DNA of 64,000 bases from Cricetomys ansorgei (GCA_026225945.1 JAMJFZ010001258.1:10392001-10456000); one strand, 5' to 3'. Positions 47,736 through 58,625 are shown, numbered from the stretch's first letter. Translations and numbers: made by a program. The notes: generated by a model from the letters alone, not told the origin.

Positions 47736-49159
47736 CAGGTCACATTAGACTCAGTCCAATCAATTTGAAATGGATTTGTCATCATTTACTCAGTATTAGG
47801 GAAGCATTTGGACCTTTCCTTAACTATAACTATTCCCTGAAATTAAGTTTTCTGAACTTTGTTCAGGACCCTGCTGTTTACAAGGCATAGTGGAAGAAAT
47901 TGATTTTCTCCTTGGTTATCAATATTCAGATATTTGATTGTTTTATGTGAACTTCAGAATCAGATTAAACTGGAGATATGAGAAAGCTACCTTGGATAGT
48001 AATGTCAGGTTTTGCCTTACATGATATATGAGATGTGCTTGGTTCTGGATTTTATACTCAAAGCTAGTTACAGTTTGATAGCCTATATCTACAAGGAGCA
48101 CATAGTGTCTAGATTTTAAATATTCACACAGGCCAAAAAGGAATCTATCTGGAACTTCTATTACATTTTTCAGGAAAAAGAAACTAGTGTTTCCCTTTAG
48201 ATTTGAAGCTTTCCATGCTTTTCACAAGATCATTTTTAGTTATCAGCTTATGTTTTTATATATCCCCTTTCATGACAGTGTTTTGCCCAGGGCCTTTTGT
48301 TGCATTTTAGGTGAATGGATCTGATTTGGCCTTGAAATATTAATTATAGTCTTAGATGAAATGATAAATTATCATGCCTGAAGGATAGCTGTAAAAATAC
48401 GTGCACAAAATGTGAACCTCATCATTTGCCTATTTGCCTATAAAGAAACTCTCATTTCTTTAATATCTTAGTGGCTAAAGGTATCTGCCTTTTGGTTTAA
48501 GATTATAGTTCATACTACCAATATTATTAGCATTAAATGCTTAAGTCTTTAAGAAATTTAAAACTTTTGTGGGCATTTTATATTATAGAGTGCACACATT
48601 AATGAATGTGTTATAGATTGCATAAAGAAAAGAAACTCATTCCTTTTTTAAAAAAAATTTTCTATAATAGTTTCAATTTCATCATGACTTTTCTCTAAAT
48701 GCCATTTTTTTCCCTTCCTTTTGCCTACACTCCTGAAGATGAAATAATCACCTTCCCATATATTTCCCTTCAGAGACTGCTGACAATCCACCTTCCTGTA
48801 TATTGTTGGGTTGATATGGGAATAAAAACATTCAACCTATAACTAAACTGAGAAGCATGCTTTTACGTGAACATTCTGATTCCTATTGTAAATACTTAAT
48901 ATTTTATTTGCAGTTACCCTTTTGAAAGTGTATGTTTGAATAATCTTAGGATGTGTGGTATGCTTTTGTGAGACTTGATTAGAACTACATATTTTTCACT
49001 TACATCTGTTTACTCTTTCAAGAAATATTGACTAAACATACACTATGAGTTAGAATCATGTGTGCTTGGATAAATATACAAAACAATATAGTATGGGGAC
49101 ATCACTCTAGAAGGATGTATATTGTGCGTTAAAGAGGATTTCTAAATACTGATTCAGAA
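47736..49159. other. No gene seen; unassigned AT-rich DNA
   Basis: No supported feature. Confidence 0.45.
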
Positions 49160-49350
49160 CTTAAATAATTCGAATTCTAAATTCATATACTTACTGATTT
49201 TGTAACCATGTGATCTTTCTTAATTCAATATGTCAGTTTCCTGATATATGAATTGATTAAAATATCTCCTATATAAAATAATCTGAGGAATAAATAAGTG
49301 GGTAGATGAAATGCACTTATGATAGAGTCCACTATGAGCACTGAAACATT
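49160..49350 (+). mobile_element. MIR SINE, sense
   Basis: 'ttactgattttgtaaccatg' at 49191, 'atatgtcagtttcctgatat' near 49228, 'aataatctgaggaataaata' near 49278 and 'gagtccactatgagcactga' near 49325 follow MIR order. Confidence 0.62.
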
Positions 49351-51186
49351 AATTCCTCCTACTTATAATTATTCTCTCTGATGTTATAGTTAGGAAAGTA
49401 CAGAAACTCTTGGAGCACATGGCTATTTTCAGTTAGGCACTAGAAAGTGTTTAGGGGAAACTTTTGAGGGGATAGCCTGACTACTCTGTCTAATTTGTAG
49501 AAAGAGAGTTAAGTTATACAAAGTTCTTTTCCAGTAAGGATGGAGTTAATGACTCTTGTTGTGCTGATCAATGCTCATCTCCTGAATCCTGCCACCAGTT
49601 GAAAGCATATGACCCATAAGTGTACAGGTGTGATTTTCCCATCCAATACTCACTTTCTGATAGGATCATGCTATTGTTTTCCTTGTTCTGCTCATGTAGG
49701 CATTTACCATATAGAAAAGATATGTATCAAAATAAACTGAAAAGAAACTTTGAATAAAAAAGTCCATAGTCTGTTTCTGAGTTTTAATACTATTCATAAA
49801 TGTTAAGGTCTTGTGAAGATTAATAGCCTGAGGAAACAAATGTGCATCTTCTGATAACAGGTTTATAACAGGTGCTGATAACTATCAGCATACAGATTAC
49901 CTAAAAGAACAATCTAGAAATCAATCATTCACAGTGAATTTTTTATTAAGATACAACTTTGGACAAAGTGCAAGGTCCTCGGACTTCCATGAATAGCAAA
50001 GTTTGGCTGCATGATTGGAATCTTGATTCCCCATTCATATTGGCAAATGTTATTTTTATCTGCAAAATGATGGAAGGATGCTTCCCACTGGGAAAGGAGA
50101 GACGAGACTAAATGAAACCTATAATTCATATGATTATAGACCCTGAAAATGAAAGAATCTGATTTGCCAGGAACCCTAATAATAGGCAAGACCATGGGGG
50201 CAAAATAGCAATCAGAGGTTAGTCAAATGTTTTCCACATTCATGGAGAGAAATCTGTGTGTTTCTTCTAATTCTGCTCGGAGCCATGCAGTGAAGCTCAC
50301 ATTTCCAATCACCTACAACGCCCACAGACCATATTTGCATGGGAAGGGTATGAAAGCTAATTGTGTAGATGAACCTGACAGTTCCTTTCATCTTTCTGCT
50401 TTTTTGTTTGATTCATTTCTGTAACTTATTAGCCACACTTTGTAACCATCATTTTCTCTCCTGAGAACCCATGAAGGAGGACAGTTTATCTCTATGGGCT
50501 TCAGGAACCTCATCCTTGATACTATACAGGTGCCAGAGGCCCATTACAAACTAATGTCCAGGGTTTATTTCCTTAAAGAAACATCACATGTTTCATATTT
50601 ATGCTGAAGTATATCTGATTTCAATAAAGGCCAAATTATTCTGAATCCCAAATTTTAGTATTTTAATATATTTATACAATAGAACAATTATCAGAAGACC
50701 ATATATAAGGTCTCAAAATAATAACTACCAGTAGCTTGATAAATATGAGACAATAGGACTTATTTTGGAAGAACTTATCTTAAGTGCTAGATTTCGAGAT
50801 TAGAAACAGTAATACAATATTTAGCATTATAAATGGCTTGAAAAGAAAATGTAATAAGTGAAATCACAAAAGTTCTTAATTGTAAAGTAGCTCGGAAAAG
50901 GCCTAGAAATGTAGATTAATTGTTGCTATTGTAATTCACAGACCATTTTTAATGTTTAATTTTTTAAAAAAAGATTAGTTTCTTAGCTATGCCATTTATT
51001 CTTTTTCTGCTTTTTTTTTCCTCTCATGGTTCTTTCTGAAAATTAAGCTTTTTAGTTCTGTTTATCTATTTTATTTCTTTAAAAAATTTTGATTCCAGTT
51101 CTCCCAGGTACCATAGAATAGTTTTTTCTCTCCTCAAAATGCAGAACAGTTGCATTGTTTTTAGCATAAAGCTCAACAGATGATTT
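49351..51186. other. No gene seen; unassigned DNA
   Basis: The 88-codon minus-strand frame at 49929-50195 and the 65-codon frame at 50227-50424 have no recognisable domain. Confidence 0.45.
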
Positions 51187-51198
51187 CTTTTTCTTTTC

Positions 51199-51239
<41 letters not shown>

Positions 51240-51240
51240 T
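51187..51240. repeat. T-rich tract
   Basis: CTTTT units pass into a run of about 27 T residues. Confidence 0.95.
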
Positions 51241-51399
51241 GGTGATTTTGCAAAGTTCATCAACAAAGGCAGCTATCACTGCATTTGTCAGGAAAAGATT
51301 GTCTCAATAAATCCTACACTGGTGTCTCCTGCCCCAGTGATGTTCTTGAGAATTAACTGAAGCATTTTCAGTTTATAAGAACTATAGCACAATGTCAGA

Positions 51400-51740
51400 G
51401 CCATGGTTTGAATATACCATGCTCCTCGTAGGCTTCCGTGTTTGAACATTTGGTTCATAAAAGTAATGCCATTTTGGAAGATTGAGAAGCTTCTGAGAGG
51501 TAGAGTCTTGCTGGAAGTTGTGGGTCACAGGAGTAGGCTTTGGAGATTTAGAGTCTTGGGACTACTTGTTTTTCTCTCTCAGTTCCTGACTGACAACACT
51601 CTGTGGGCAGTTGCTTGCTGTTCCTGTTGTCACACCTTCCCAGTGTGATGCATTACATCCCTTTTAAGCCATGAAGCAACATGAACCCTTTCATCTTCTC
51701 AACATTTGGTAGTAACAGTAAGGAAAGTAACTAAAAAATT
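51400..51740 (+). mobile_element. Rodent interspersed repeat ('gtttgaacatttggt' family)
   Basis: 'cgtgtttgaacatttggttc' at 51438, 'ggtagagtcttgctggaagt' near 51499, 'ggctttggagatttagagtc' near 51537, 'aagccatgaagcaacatgaa' near 51666 and the end 'aaggaaagtaactaa' near 51720 follow a common rodent repeat. The name is not asserted. Confidence 0.7.
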
Positions 51741-52749
51741 TAGGAAATACATCATTGAATTAAGATGTGCCAAGCTGTCTTCTAGTTGGACAATATTAGT
51801 ACATGCATGGCTATGGTTTTTGAAGCTGTCATCCGTATCTTCATTTTATAAGACAACAGTAAAATAATAGAATTTTGAATACTTACCTTCCAGGAAGCCA
51901 TTATTTAAGATGGCAGTAGGTGGGAAAGAAGAAAAACCCAGGTACAGAGAATCTGAAAATATTTCCCAACCCCTTACCACACTGACCTTATCTTATATTA
52001 ATGGAATATTATTTTAATTAATGGTATACTAATTGTCAGCAGAGAAAGATCACTTGCAGATAAAACAAAACAGTTAAGGTGACTACAAAAACCGTGTTTT
52101 GATAGTTTAAAACTGTCTTCAGTCTTTCTTACGAGAGACAGTTTGTTTCCATGACAAAGAGCTGCCAGTCCGTTAGCTGGACAGTAGAAGCAGGTGGTAG
52201 CACAGGTGATATTCTGATTGTGTTTTTGATGCAGTGTTGGTGACCTGGGGCTGTACCTTCACAACATAAACATCTGTGGTTCCTAGAGACTTGCAGGTTC
52301 GTTATTAGATCACTAAACTTCTATTTCTCTTTCTTATGTTATAATAGGATTATTTTACTAATCCAATTATAAGTGCTAAAATCTGAATTCCTCCATACTG
52401 TGAATAACCATCCATCAATCATCTTCTAATAATCCTCTAAATTTTACTTTCTTGGATCTACAGACTTTTAAACCCAAATTTCTATAAGTTGTATAATGAA
52501 TAATACTTATTTTTAGATAGCAAAAATTATTAAATTTTAATGATTTCATTACTTACTTTTAAAATTGGGTTTTTAATTCCCTCGGAAGAAGAGAAAATGG
52601 TTCCTACATCTGAGTCTGTGAAAGAACGGTTCCTTGGAAAAAGGGTTTTGACTTGTGTTTTTTGATAACTCATACTGTAGTGAAAAATCCTCAGAGCAGG
52701 CAGTGTAAGACTCACCAAAGAAAGGCTGTGAGCTGGGAAGCCAGAGTGT
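51741..52749. other. No gene seen; unassigned DNA
   Basis: No supported feature. Confidence 0.45.
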
Positions 52750-52759
52750 AAGAACCATG

Positions 52760-52998
52760 ACTTCGGGGAATAGGGAACCTGAACAGGCCTTCTCATGTAG
52801 CCAGGAAGGCTCCCAGTGGAGGGACTGTCTATTCTATGGGGAGAAGGGGTTGGGAAGGGGGCAGCTGAGGATGAGTTGGTGGGGATGGGGAAGATATATA
52901 ATAGGAGGAGAGGGAGAGTAGGAGCAATGGAGGGAGTGTAGGAGAGGTGTTGATATGTATTATATGGAAGAAGAAAAATAAATTAAAAAAAAAAAAAA
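52760..52998 (+). mobile_element. 5'-truncated retroposon (L1-like 3' end) with poly(A) tail and target duplication
   Basis: The 10-base sequence 'aagaaccatg' occurs at 52750-52759 and again at 52999-53008. Between them is a 239-bp insert with a G/A-rich body and a poly(A) run at its 3' end after 'gaagaaaaataaatt'. This is the product of L1 target-primed reverse transcription. The G-rich body is typical of a rodent L1 3' UTR. Confidence 0.82.
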
Positions 52999-53008
52999 AA
53001 GAACCATG

Positions 53009-54109
53009 GCTTTTCCTGAGCAGAAAGTTTCCTACGCAATGTACGTAGAAGTATGCTTGTGTGCTGAGTCTGCCGGTGGAAAGCAGAGATCTGCAACCAC
53101 ACGCATTAAATACATCAAGTCAGAACTCGCTTAGCTTAGCATCCCTTGTGGATGCTAAGTTGAGCTCCCTTGTAGAACCTCAAACATGGCTGTTTCTGAG
53201 AAAAGTATCTGCTTCTGATTTCTCTCCTAAGGAAGTCCACATCATAAAACCCATCATAATGGGTTTTAACCGTATCATTTTCCCACTGTTTCCAGCCCTT
53301 GGCTTCCTGCTGATCCCTTCGCCTTACTGCACATGGTTTGCTGGCCTCTCTTTCTCACCCTCAAGGATTCGCCTCTACGCTCATCTCATGCACCAAATGC
53401 TAATTTGGACAACTAAATCTATGATACAGATCATTACAGGAAAAACAACTAGTATTCGTGCGGAAGCACATTTTGCTACACATATCTTGTCTCTTTATTT
53501 ATAAAATGTCCCAAAGGAGGATCAGGTCAAATTCACATTTATTTTCTTATGTGCCTGCAGATGATTAATCTATATTTTTGTTCTTCAAATGACAGTGGTC
53601 CCACAAAGTTTCAGGATGTAAACTCCATCTCTAACTAAATAAAAATAGAGAGTAGCTCACTGTCAGTAAAGGAAATCGGCTAATGTAAATGGGGTGACCA
53701 TTCCTAGTTTACTTGCAGTTTCCTATCAGGGGATAGGGATAAAAACCAAGTTTTTAAACTAAAAGATAAATATTCTCTAGATTATGAAAAATGCTTTTGG
53801 TAGAACCCCCCCATGCTTCATAGTCAAATGAGGAGCAAATCAATATTAATCATCTGTCAATGCTATGAGGTTTGTTTAGAAAATTCAAACTCTAATTCTA
53901 GAATCAGAAATATACACATGCAGCTTTTTAAATATAGTTTTTGAGATATACATATACATACATTTTCACATGATTCCAATAAATTTTGCAAATAGCAGTA
54001 AACTTTATGGACAGTTAATAATATTCACATCAAATGATCTTTTTAGCTTAAAGAAAACTAGGACATAGTGTGTCTTTGACATGAAAAGGTATTCTATAGA
54101 CTACCAAAA
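53009..54109. other. No confirmed gene; one 147-codon frame and a hairpin
   Basis: The plus-strand frame 53061-53504 is the second longest in the window, yet it shows no domain I recognise and starts at a non-ATG codon. It overlaps the hairpin at 53129-53165. Confidence 0.35.
53129..53165. other. Stem-loop, 16-bp stem with 5-nt loop
   Basis: Arms 53129-53144 and 53150-53165 pair fully as RNA. The inner 10 pairs are perfect Watson-Crick ('cttagcatcc' with 'ggatgctaag'), the outer six include two G-U pairs, and the loop is 'cttgt'. There is no T-run after it. Function is unknown; too short for a typical microRNA precursor. Confidence 0.6.
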
Positions 54110-54341
54110 CAGAAATGTAAACAGCACCCCACCAATGCAACCAAAAAACCTTTGACTTATAAACTGTAGTGCCTGCAAAATATGCTAGGGCAACGATAGC
54201 ACAAATATTGTGGGAGTAATCAATTGTTTTATGAATTGACTGAAAGCCTACCCCATTAGATGGAGCCCATACCTGACACTGCTTGGGTGAGCAAGGACCA
54301 AAGATGAGAGAGTCCAGGTACCTAGGGTAAAACCTAATAAT

Positions 54342-54814
54342 TGCAGCAAAATCCTATAATAGTTTACCCTCAATTTAGGGACTGAGAAAGGAAAGGTAGA
54401 AATCTTCACTGCTTTTACAAGCAGCCTTAATACAGAAAGAGAGAAAGGTAGAAATCTTCACAGTCTCTTTTTAGGCTATCCTAAGCTTGAATCTCTCCAA
54501 CCTTTGTTCTCACACTAACTACAGAAACACAACCAATGAACCAGCAACCAACACCCAACCCGACTCTCAAGGCTTCAGACCTTTATGTCCTAAGCCAAAG
54601 GTTCCCATAAACTCATGCAGCATGCAATCCCAAAGACAAACTATAGGTCCCAGAATGACTGCACCCAACCAAATTATGGCCACGTGCATCAAGTATTCCA
54701 AACCCAACTCGTAAACAGCTATACCACAGCTGGGGTGGGAACATGAACCTTGAATGACTAGTCAGTTAAACCAAAAAGCTTTTCTTAACATAAAAATTGC
54801 AAGTGTTCCTCTAC
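54342..54814 (-). mobile_element. LTR-like end of the minus-strand ERV
   Basis: On the minus strand a purine tract (reverse of 'tttcccccttctttttt', about 54815-54832) is followed by 'tgtagaggaacacttg', the usual arrangement of polypurine tract and LTR start. The segment ends 'gctgca' at 54342. A 19-base direct repeat lies at 54391-54409 and 54443-54461. The plus-strand frame here (54487-54714) is a shadow. Confidence 0.6.
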
Positions 54815-54979
54815 ATTTCCCCCTTCTTTTTTAACTTATAGATTATGAGATATTGATTACTTTTCTCTGGTTCCCAGGAGTTTATTAAATAAAAAACTCC
54901 TCCAACTCATAAAATGGTCTAATCAGCCTTTTTTTTTTTTTCATAGTTTTTTTTTCATAGCTTTCTTGGTTCAGTTGTC

Positions 54980-55858
54980 AGGGTATTCAGGAGATCTTTC
55001 TGGCTCATATCTTATCGTTTTTCATGGCATCCACAACTTCTCATTCCCATTGGAAATTTGGGCATATCCCCTGCCCTGGTGCAAAACTCATCCTGTTTTC
55101 CATTCAGATGTTAATACATCTTTATAATATATGGGTTGATTTGTTTCTGCAGATTTTATGATGATCCAAATGTCTTTCAGCCACTGTTGTTCCTGTCTCA
55201 TTGACATTCAGAAAATTTAAAGTTAGTAGTGCGCTATGTAGTCTTTCTCCGGGGATCCTTGTTGTTCCTTTTTGTCTTTCAAGCATTTCCTTTAATGTCC
55301 AATTAGATCTTTTTATAACTGCTTGTCCTGTAGGATTGTGTGGTATACCAGTAATATCCTTTATGCCATAATACGCAAAAAATATTTCATTTTACTGGAG
55401 ATATATGCAGGGGCATTGTTAGCCTTGATTTGTAGTGGTATTCCCATAACAATCATTACTTCTAGTAAATGTTTAATTAGAGTCAGCATTTTCAGAACTC
55501 AAGGCAGAATCCCACTGAATATGTATCAATAGTATGGTGTACAAATTTTAGTTTTCCAAATTCTGCAACATGGAAAACATCCACCTGCCAGATTTACCCT
55601 CTTTTCATGCCTTTTGGGTTACTTCCAGCAGGAAATTAGCTTGGTTACACAAGCAACACATGGGGCAGTTTTTTATGATTTTTCCTTAGCGTTCTTTTTT
55701 AATCCTTTGCTGTTTATGTGATGCTTTTCATGAAATTTTGAAGCTTCTAACACAGTTCTGATTAGTAGCGGATCAATTTCATCATTATCCTATGCCACTG
55801 AGCCTGGCAACCCAGTGTGAGACCTGATATGAGTAATATATAACAGATAACTTCTGCC
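54980..55858 (-). pseudogene. pol: Retroviral integrase remnant
   Basis: The reverse complement contains pieces of the integrase zinc-binding and catalytic core regions in order from about 55690 to about 55300, in several frames. The first core aspartate is visible in a 'WQVDV' stretch near 55590. The region of the last catalytic residue reads 'AVIKRS' (55305-55322), with a lysine codon (55311-55313) where the family normally has glutamate. Stops and frameshifts interrupt it throughout. Integrase would have joined viral DNA to the host genome; this copy cannot function. Confidence 0.8.
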
Positions 55859-56170
55859 TCAAATTACTTGTTGTAATTGCATAAATAAAGATGTTAACTC
55901 TGAATTATCTGGAATGAATTGGGCAGTTTCGATATGCAACACAACTCTTTCAGCACACTGAGAATCAGTGATGATATTAAGAGATTCAGGAAAGTCCAAC
56001 AGTACCATTAGGATGGCATACAACTCTGATTTCTGAACTGAATCATATGGGTTTTGACTGACTTTGCTTCCTTTTTCTGACTTGTAGCCTACCCATTCTG
56101 ATGTATTGGCTTCAGTATAAAATGTAGGTGTTCTGGAAATAGGTGATTGACAATATGTGTGAGTATCCAA
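55859..56170 (-). pseudogene. pol: Retroviral RNase H remnant (103 codons open)
   Basis: The longest intact piece of the ERV. The deduced 103 residues contain the three blocks of a retroviral RNase H: 'FYTEAN' (residues 17-22), 'SVQKSELYA' (44-52, with the catalytic glutamate at 49) and 'IITDSQ' (66-71, aspartate at 69). The first block has glutamate at residue 20 where the family has its catalytic aspartate. The methionine at the start is internal to pol, not a true start. RNase H would have removed the RNA strand during reverse transcription. Confidence 0.9.
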
Positions 56171-56760
56171 CTAGTCTTTTTGATAAACTGAATTCATTTG
56201 CTTTTAGGATACTTGTTATTCATTTCTCCCAAGTAGTTGTTCCAAGCTCTTTGCCAGTCTTCACTGATTGCCCATAATGACATAATCTCAGCATTCATGT
56301 AAGGCACCACTATTTCTGCTGGATCTGTTCCTGACAGCTGACAAAGTCTTATTCTTCCTTTTATGGCTAAATCAACTTTCTCTATATATGTCTTTAATTT
56401 TTTATCTGCTTATGTGGCATAAATATCTGTTCTAAGACCCTATCCTCTCACTGCATAAGAATCCCAGTAGGAGAGTGTTTGGAATGAATAATAACCAAAG
56501 TACAATTCAGGTGTGGATCTATGCAATCCACATATGCCTCTTGTAGTTTCTTCTCTACCAGAATTAACTCTTGCTCTGCTGTAGCCTTGGACTATCTTGG
56601 TTGGAGTCTCTTTGTAATGTTTGAAATAAATTGCTTAACTCTTGTGTAATTAATCCAATTGTAGGTCTTATCAAATTGCTATCTCCCAACAATGAATGAA
56701 TTACAGATAATTAGACATTGGTAATGTTTTTCTGTTGCCCAAAGACAGTATGAAAAGTGT
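56171..56760 (-). pseudogene. pol: Reverse transcriptase thumb/connection remnant
   Basis: On the minus strand the deduced fragments 'RPTIGLITQEL' (near 56640-56670) and 'EQELILVEKKLQEAYVD' (near 56530-56580) are typical of the region between the RT palm and RNase H in class II retroviruses. It is continuous in order with the RNase H but broken by stops. The catalytic palm is absent. Confidence 0.75.
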
Positions 56761-56884
56761 GATAGATGTTTGGTACCATTTGGTCATGTGCATTAGAAGC
56801 CTCATGTAGATAATTTTGCTGGTGTAGTGTTAGATTGTATTGTAAAGGTAAACCAATTTTTTATGCAGAAAAAGGGAATTGTTG

Positions 56885-57226
56885 CAGAAGTTTGTTTTTA
56901 GTTGTGTTTAAAATAATTCTTTTTGAGCACTGTTGGAAAAAGAGATGCATAGACCTTGGCTTTTGTATTGTCTGCAGGTGTGAGGTTTCTGTGGGGGATG
57001 TTTGATTGCTTATGATCTGAACCTGAGGAGTTATGAGTCAATGAAAACACTTGAGCTCAGATGCTCTGGGATCTACTATCATGTAAGGCACTTGCCAGGA
57101 AAAAGACAATCCCTCTGCTGAGGTCTGGCAGGGTCTGTACCAATGAATATGCCTCCTTGTCACCTTTACTGAGACCCCACAGCAATGTACTGCTACAAAT
57201 AATGCTGTTCTAAGAAAAATGTAACA
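56885..57226 (-). mobile_element. ERV terminal or leader segment, same family as 28553-28862
   Basis: The reverse complement starts 'tgttac' and aligns along its length with 28553-28862. It is attached to the pol remnant but is not similar to the LTR-like end at 54342-54814, which suggests internal deletion or recombination. Confidence 0.55.
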
Positions 57227-57769
57227 ATAAGGTGACTACTAATGATATTCTCCAAAACTCACAGAACAGGGCCTTTACAGTAATTATCAGAGAAGCTTCC
57301 TCCTCCATCAGATGGGAACAGATGCAGAGACCCACAGTCATTATTCATAGAGAGAGAAAGAGAAAAAGAGAGAGTGGAGGAGACCTTGGAACACACAGCT
57401 CTAAATGGGATATCTCCATCACCTACTTCCCCTCAGAACTCAGGGAACCCTGCAGAAGAGGAGACACTAGGGTTTAGGGAGACGGAAGGGATGGAGGACA
57501 GCAGGAGAACAAGGCCCTCTACTTCAACTGAGCAAGGCTCAAATGAACTCACAGAGACTGAATCAGCAACACAGGGTCTGCACAGGTCTGTACCAGGTCC
57601 TGTGTGTGAATATTATACCTTTCAGTTTAGTACTTTCATGGGACTCCTGAATGTGTAAATGAATGGGCCTCTTATTCCTGTGCCTTCTCTTGGGGTTCTT
57701 TTATTTTTCTGTTGAGTTGACTTGTCCAACTTTGATATGACGCATTTTATTTCATTTTGTTATGTTTTG

Positions 57770-58268
57770 TGTGGGGAGCCAATCTCCCCAAGCCTTTTCC
57801 TGCCTCTATCAATGCTATGATGTTAAACTGCTTAGGCAGCAAATAGTTTTCCACCATTAGCCACAAGACTTGTTTTTCTCTTAAACCTGTTTTTCTCCCT
57901 GAGACCTGTTTTTCTCCCAGAGTTGTTTTTCTCTCTTAGACTTGTTTTTTCCTCTTAAAGTTGTTTTACCCTTTTTCTGTTTACTTCCTTCAGATGTGGG
58001 GTATCCTATTTTTGTACCCTTATCATGTTTTTGTCCAAAGTGCAAAAACATCCTATTTTTGTTTTTTTGCCCTAGACATCCTGTTTTGCCCCTAGTTAGT
58101 TCCTCCCTCCTCACCCTATAAATGCCATGTAAAAATGCTGAATAAATGGACTTGGACTTGACTTGATTTGGGAACTTTGCCTTGTCCCAGTCCTTTCATG
58201 CCTCTTGTCCCCGAAATCCTCACTCTCTCTTCCAGGATCCCCAGTTAATTGACCTGTGGGCCAGGTCA
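57770..58268 (+). mobile_element. Solo LTR, class II ERV (ERVK-like), 499 bp, exact 6-bp target duplication
   Basis: It begins 'tgtggggagcc' and ends 'gggccaggtca', the TG...CA ends of an LTR. The flanks are identical: 'gttttg' at 57764-57769 and 58269-58274. Six-base duplications are typical of class II elements. A TATA box (58117-58122) is followed closely by a poly(A) signal (58141-58146). U3 contains tandem CTGTTTTTCTC-type units (57866-57970). There is no internal sequence, so it arose by LTR-LTR recombination. The minus-strand frame 57881-58114 is only the reversed repeat array. Confidence 0.92.
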
Positions 58269-58466
58269 GTTTTGTTGTTATATCTTTGTAATCTATTCTT
58301 TTCTATTGAGAGACAGAAAGGGAGTGAATCCAGATGGGAGAGGAGGTGAGGAGGATCTGAGAGGAGCAGAGGGAAAGGAAATTGTATGCAGATTATATTG
58401 TATGAGAAAATAATCTATGTTTAATAAAAGAAGAAAAAAAGAAAAGGAAAACATAAATTCCCAGTC

Positions 58467-58508
58467 AGGCTGGCCTGGAACTCACTGTGTAGACCAGCAT
58501 GGCCTGGA
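58467..58508 (-). mobile_element. B1 SINE fragment, antisense
   Basis: 'ggctggcctggaactcactg' at 58468 and 'tagaccagcatggcctgga' match the reversed 5' part of B1; the rest is absent. It lies between the Lx tail and a polypurine tract. Confidence 0.75.
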
Positions 58509-58625
58509 AAACAAAAGAGAAGAGAAGAGAGGAGAGGAGGGGAGGGGAGGGGAGGGGAGGGGACAGGAGAAGAGAAGAAGAGAAGAAAAGAAAGGAAAAG
58601 AAAAGAAAAGAAAAGAAAGGAAAAC
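58507..58625. repeat. Polypurine tract (GGGGA/GAAAA)n
   Basis: About 119 bases of almost pure purine: AGAG units, then GGGGA units, then GAAAA units. The frames on both strands across it are low complexity. Confidence 0.97.

Larger units (their letters stand above)
54342..57226 (-). mobile_element. Decayed class II (ERVK-like) endogenous retrovirus, pol remnants, antisense
   Basis: Old retroviral sequence inside the Lx element, on the minus strand. From high to low coordinate it holds a terminal segment shared with 28.55 kb, an RT thumb/connection remnant, RNase H, integrase, a purine tract and an LTR-like end. Frames are broken by many stops. Gag, protease, the RT catalytic core and env are not recognised, so it is a heavily deleted copy. 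Its two ends differ, so it is not an intact provirus, and no exact target duplication could be fixed. Confidence 0.82.
54110..58445 (+). mobile_element. Lx-type LINE-1 3' UTR split by two later retroviral insertions
   Basis: Lx sense sequence appears in three pieces. The first is 54110-54341 ('aaaacctttgacttataaac' at 54145, 'ggagcccatacctgacactg' at 54262). The second is 57227-57769 ('actaatgatattctcc' near 57237, 'atcagagaagcttcctcct' at 57286, 'tcatgggactcctgaatgtg' at 57636). The third is 58275-58445 ('ggagggaaag'-like G-rich end and 'aataaaag' tail). The pieces join in the order of an intact Lx 3' UTR, so the L1 came first. Confidence 0.82.

Noticed and set aside
53061..53504. 147-codon plus-strand frame
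   Set aside because: No ATG at the start, no recognisable domain, no promoter or splice evidence; kept only as context for the hairpin.
54487..54714. 75-codon plus-strand frame
   Set aside because: Lies in the LTR-like end of the minus-strand ERV; opposite to the direction of the element and without a domain.
57881..58114. Lys/Gly-rich 77-codon minus-strand frame
   Set aside because: It is the reversed U3 tandem array of the solo LTR.
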